This document shows, in pieces, positions 5,471 through 5,594 of a stretch of 5,594 bases of DNA. Numbering within the stretch: position 1 is the first letter of the stretch; every line of letters starts with the position of its first letter. Source of the DNA: Dehalococcoidales bacterium. Its GTDB lineage: Bacteria; Chloroflexota; Dehalococcoidia; Dehalococcoidales; UBA5760. Under the pieces are notes generated by a model. That model was given only the letters and a program-made list of their open reading frames with translations, was not told the origin of the DNA and did not search any database. Both the position numbers and the translations under genes were made by a program. The DNA is taken from the NCBI GenBank assembly GCA_028710655.1, contig JAQTTS010000155.1, positions 1 through 5,594 on the forward strand, in the 5' to 3' direction.

Positions 5471-5594
5471 CTTGTCCCTTCCCTGACGCAGACGGTTTGG
5501 GAAAGACGTTCGGCTCGTTGACAAGAGCCCTACGGGAGATATTCCCCGCAGCGAGAGTATCACATACGGAAGAAGAGAATCCGCAAGATACACA
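5454..5594 (-). CDS. tnpB: TnpB-like RNA-guided endonuclease, C-terminal 46 residues (partial)
   Basis: The frame enters from the right edge and stops at TGA (5456-5454). The 46 visible residues start with CVSCGF, which fits the second CxxC knuckle of the TnpB zinc ribbon. Next comes VCDTLAAGNI, which matches the third RuvC motif (usually R-D-x-N-A-A-x-N-I) with the catalytic Asp kept at visible residue 12. Then follow RRALVNEPN and a low-complexity tail (KPSASGKGQAVCFS) of the kind that overlaps the guide RNA gene. TnpB is the transposon-encoded ancestor of Cas12 and cuts DNA matching the guide in its omega RNA next to a transposon-specific TAM. Two positions differ from the common motif: Cys for the Arg before Asp, and Leu for the first Asn. 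The gene opposes the phage genes. The start, the other two RuvC carboxylates and the RNA-binding lobe are outside the window, so completeness and activity cannot be judged. Confidence 0.82.
   Translation of the reverse strand, partial: CVSCGFSSSVCDTLAAGNISRRALVNEPNVFPKPSASGKGQAVCFS
5479..5503 (-). repeat. Hairpin with a loop copy of CCGTCTGC (possible pseudoknot partner)
   Basis: TTCCC (5503-5499) pairs with GGGAA (5483-5479) across a 15-nt loop. The loop carries CCGTCTGC (5495-5488), the same octamer as the 5' arm of the terminal hairpin (5470-5463), so it could also pair with GCTGACGG at 5458-5451. Confidence 0.45.
5512..5551 (-). repeat. Two abutting hairpins in the tnpB 3' coding end
   Basis: CTGCGGGG (5551-5544) pairs with TCCCGTAG (5537-5530) around a 6-nt loop: 8 bp including two G-U pairs. 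The next bases form GGCTC (5529-5525) with GAGCC (5516-5512) around an 8-nt loop. The stems touch at 5530/5529 and could stack coaxially. Confidence 0.45.

Larger units (their letters stand above)
5423..5594 (-). ncRNA. Putative omega RNA (reRNA) of the TnpB element, with guide from flanking phage DNA
   Basis: In IS605-type elements the guide RNA is made from the 3' end of tnpB, through the right end and into flanking DNA. Here the minus strand shows four consecutive hairpins: 5551-5530, 5529-5512, 5503-5479 and 5470-5451. They are followed by the terminus at 5443. The guide would then be about 16-20 nt reading from 5442 down to about 5423 (TCGTCACCTCAAATAAGTCC). The 5' end is not defined and may lie outside the window, and the coordinates given are only the part expected here. 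The assignment is inferred from TnpB biology and hand-found pairings. Confidence 0.6.
5443..5594 (-). mobile_element. IS200/IS605-family element, right (3') end; remainder beyond the window
   Basis: On the minus strand the sequence ends in a hairpin (5470 to 5451) followed by GGTTGAC (5449 to 5443). This is the common form of IS605-family right ends, in which an imperfect terminal hairpin is recognised by the Y1 transposase TnpA and cleavage follows a TTGAC-like pentamer. The terminus is therefore placed at 5443, with phage sequence from 5442 leftward. A TnpB C-terminus is encoded in the same orientation and ends inside the hairpin, as is normal for this family. Such elements insert without target duplication. 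Whether this copy has tnpA (autonomous) or only tnpB (IS1341-like) cannot be seen. Confidence 0.8.

Noticed and set aside
5451..5495. Repeated GCAGACGG as the beginning of a CRISPR array or direct-repeat array
   Set aside because: Only two 8-bp copies 25 bp apart, both explained as parts of guide-RNA stems; there are no regular spacers.

Overview
The window is a piece of the late tail-gene module of a tailed dsDNA phage or prophage, most likely siphovirus-like, with the 3' end of an IS200/IS605-type element carrying a TnpB nuclease gene inserted at its right-hand edge. The host cannot be named from this sequence. It is bacterial-like: every phage gene after the tape measure has a clear Shine-Dalgarno sequence (GAGGT, AGGGGG, AGGAGG) with a 5-nt spacer.

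Layout, left to right, + strand: (1) positions 1-365 hold the 3' part of a tail assembly chaperone locus read in two frames. The zero frame stops at 127-129. An in-phase slippery heptamer A AAA AAC (117-123), followed 8 nt later by a stem-loop (132-165), would move ribosomes by -1 into a frame open to 365. This is the G/GT arrangement of lambda-like tails. (2) The tape measure protein (365-2902) starts by a TAATG overlap with the chaperone stop. (3) A 490-aa tail-hub/minor tail protein (2906-4378) follows. (4) A 271-aa fibre-like virion protein (4388-5203) comes next. (5) A 73-aa protein of unknown function (5213-5434) ends the phage block. These genes are packed tail to head with gaps of 3-9 nt and no internal promoter or terminator that I can see, so they look like one late transcript. 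The chaperones would load onto the tape measure, tail subunits would polymerise around it, and the hub and fibre proteins would form the tip.

Eight bases after the last phage stop codon the sequence changes character. On the minus strand, from the window edge, a reading frame encodes the C-terminus of a TnpB-like RNA-guided nuclease: a CxxCG half zinc ribbon, then an Asp-x-x-Ala-Ala-x-Asn-Ile motif at the third RuvC site. It ends at 5454, inside a terminal hairpin followed by GGTTGAC, which is the usual form of an IS605-family right end (terminus at about 5443). The same strand folds on paper into four tandem hairpins with a possible pseudoknot, as expected for the omega (reRNA) guide RNA that overlaps the 3' end of tnpB. 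The implied guide is the phage sequence next to the right end, i.e. the last codons of the 73-aa gene. The nuclease would then be aimed at uninterrupted copies of this same phage locus. The rest of the element, including the tnpB start and any tnpA, lies beyond the window.
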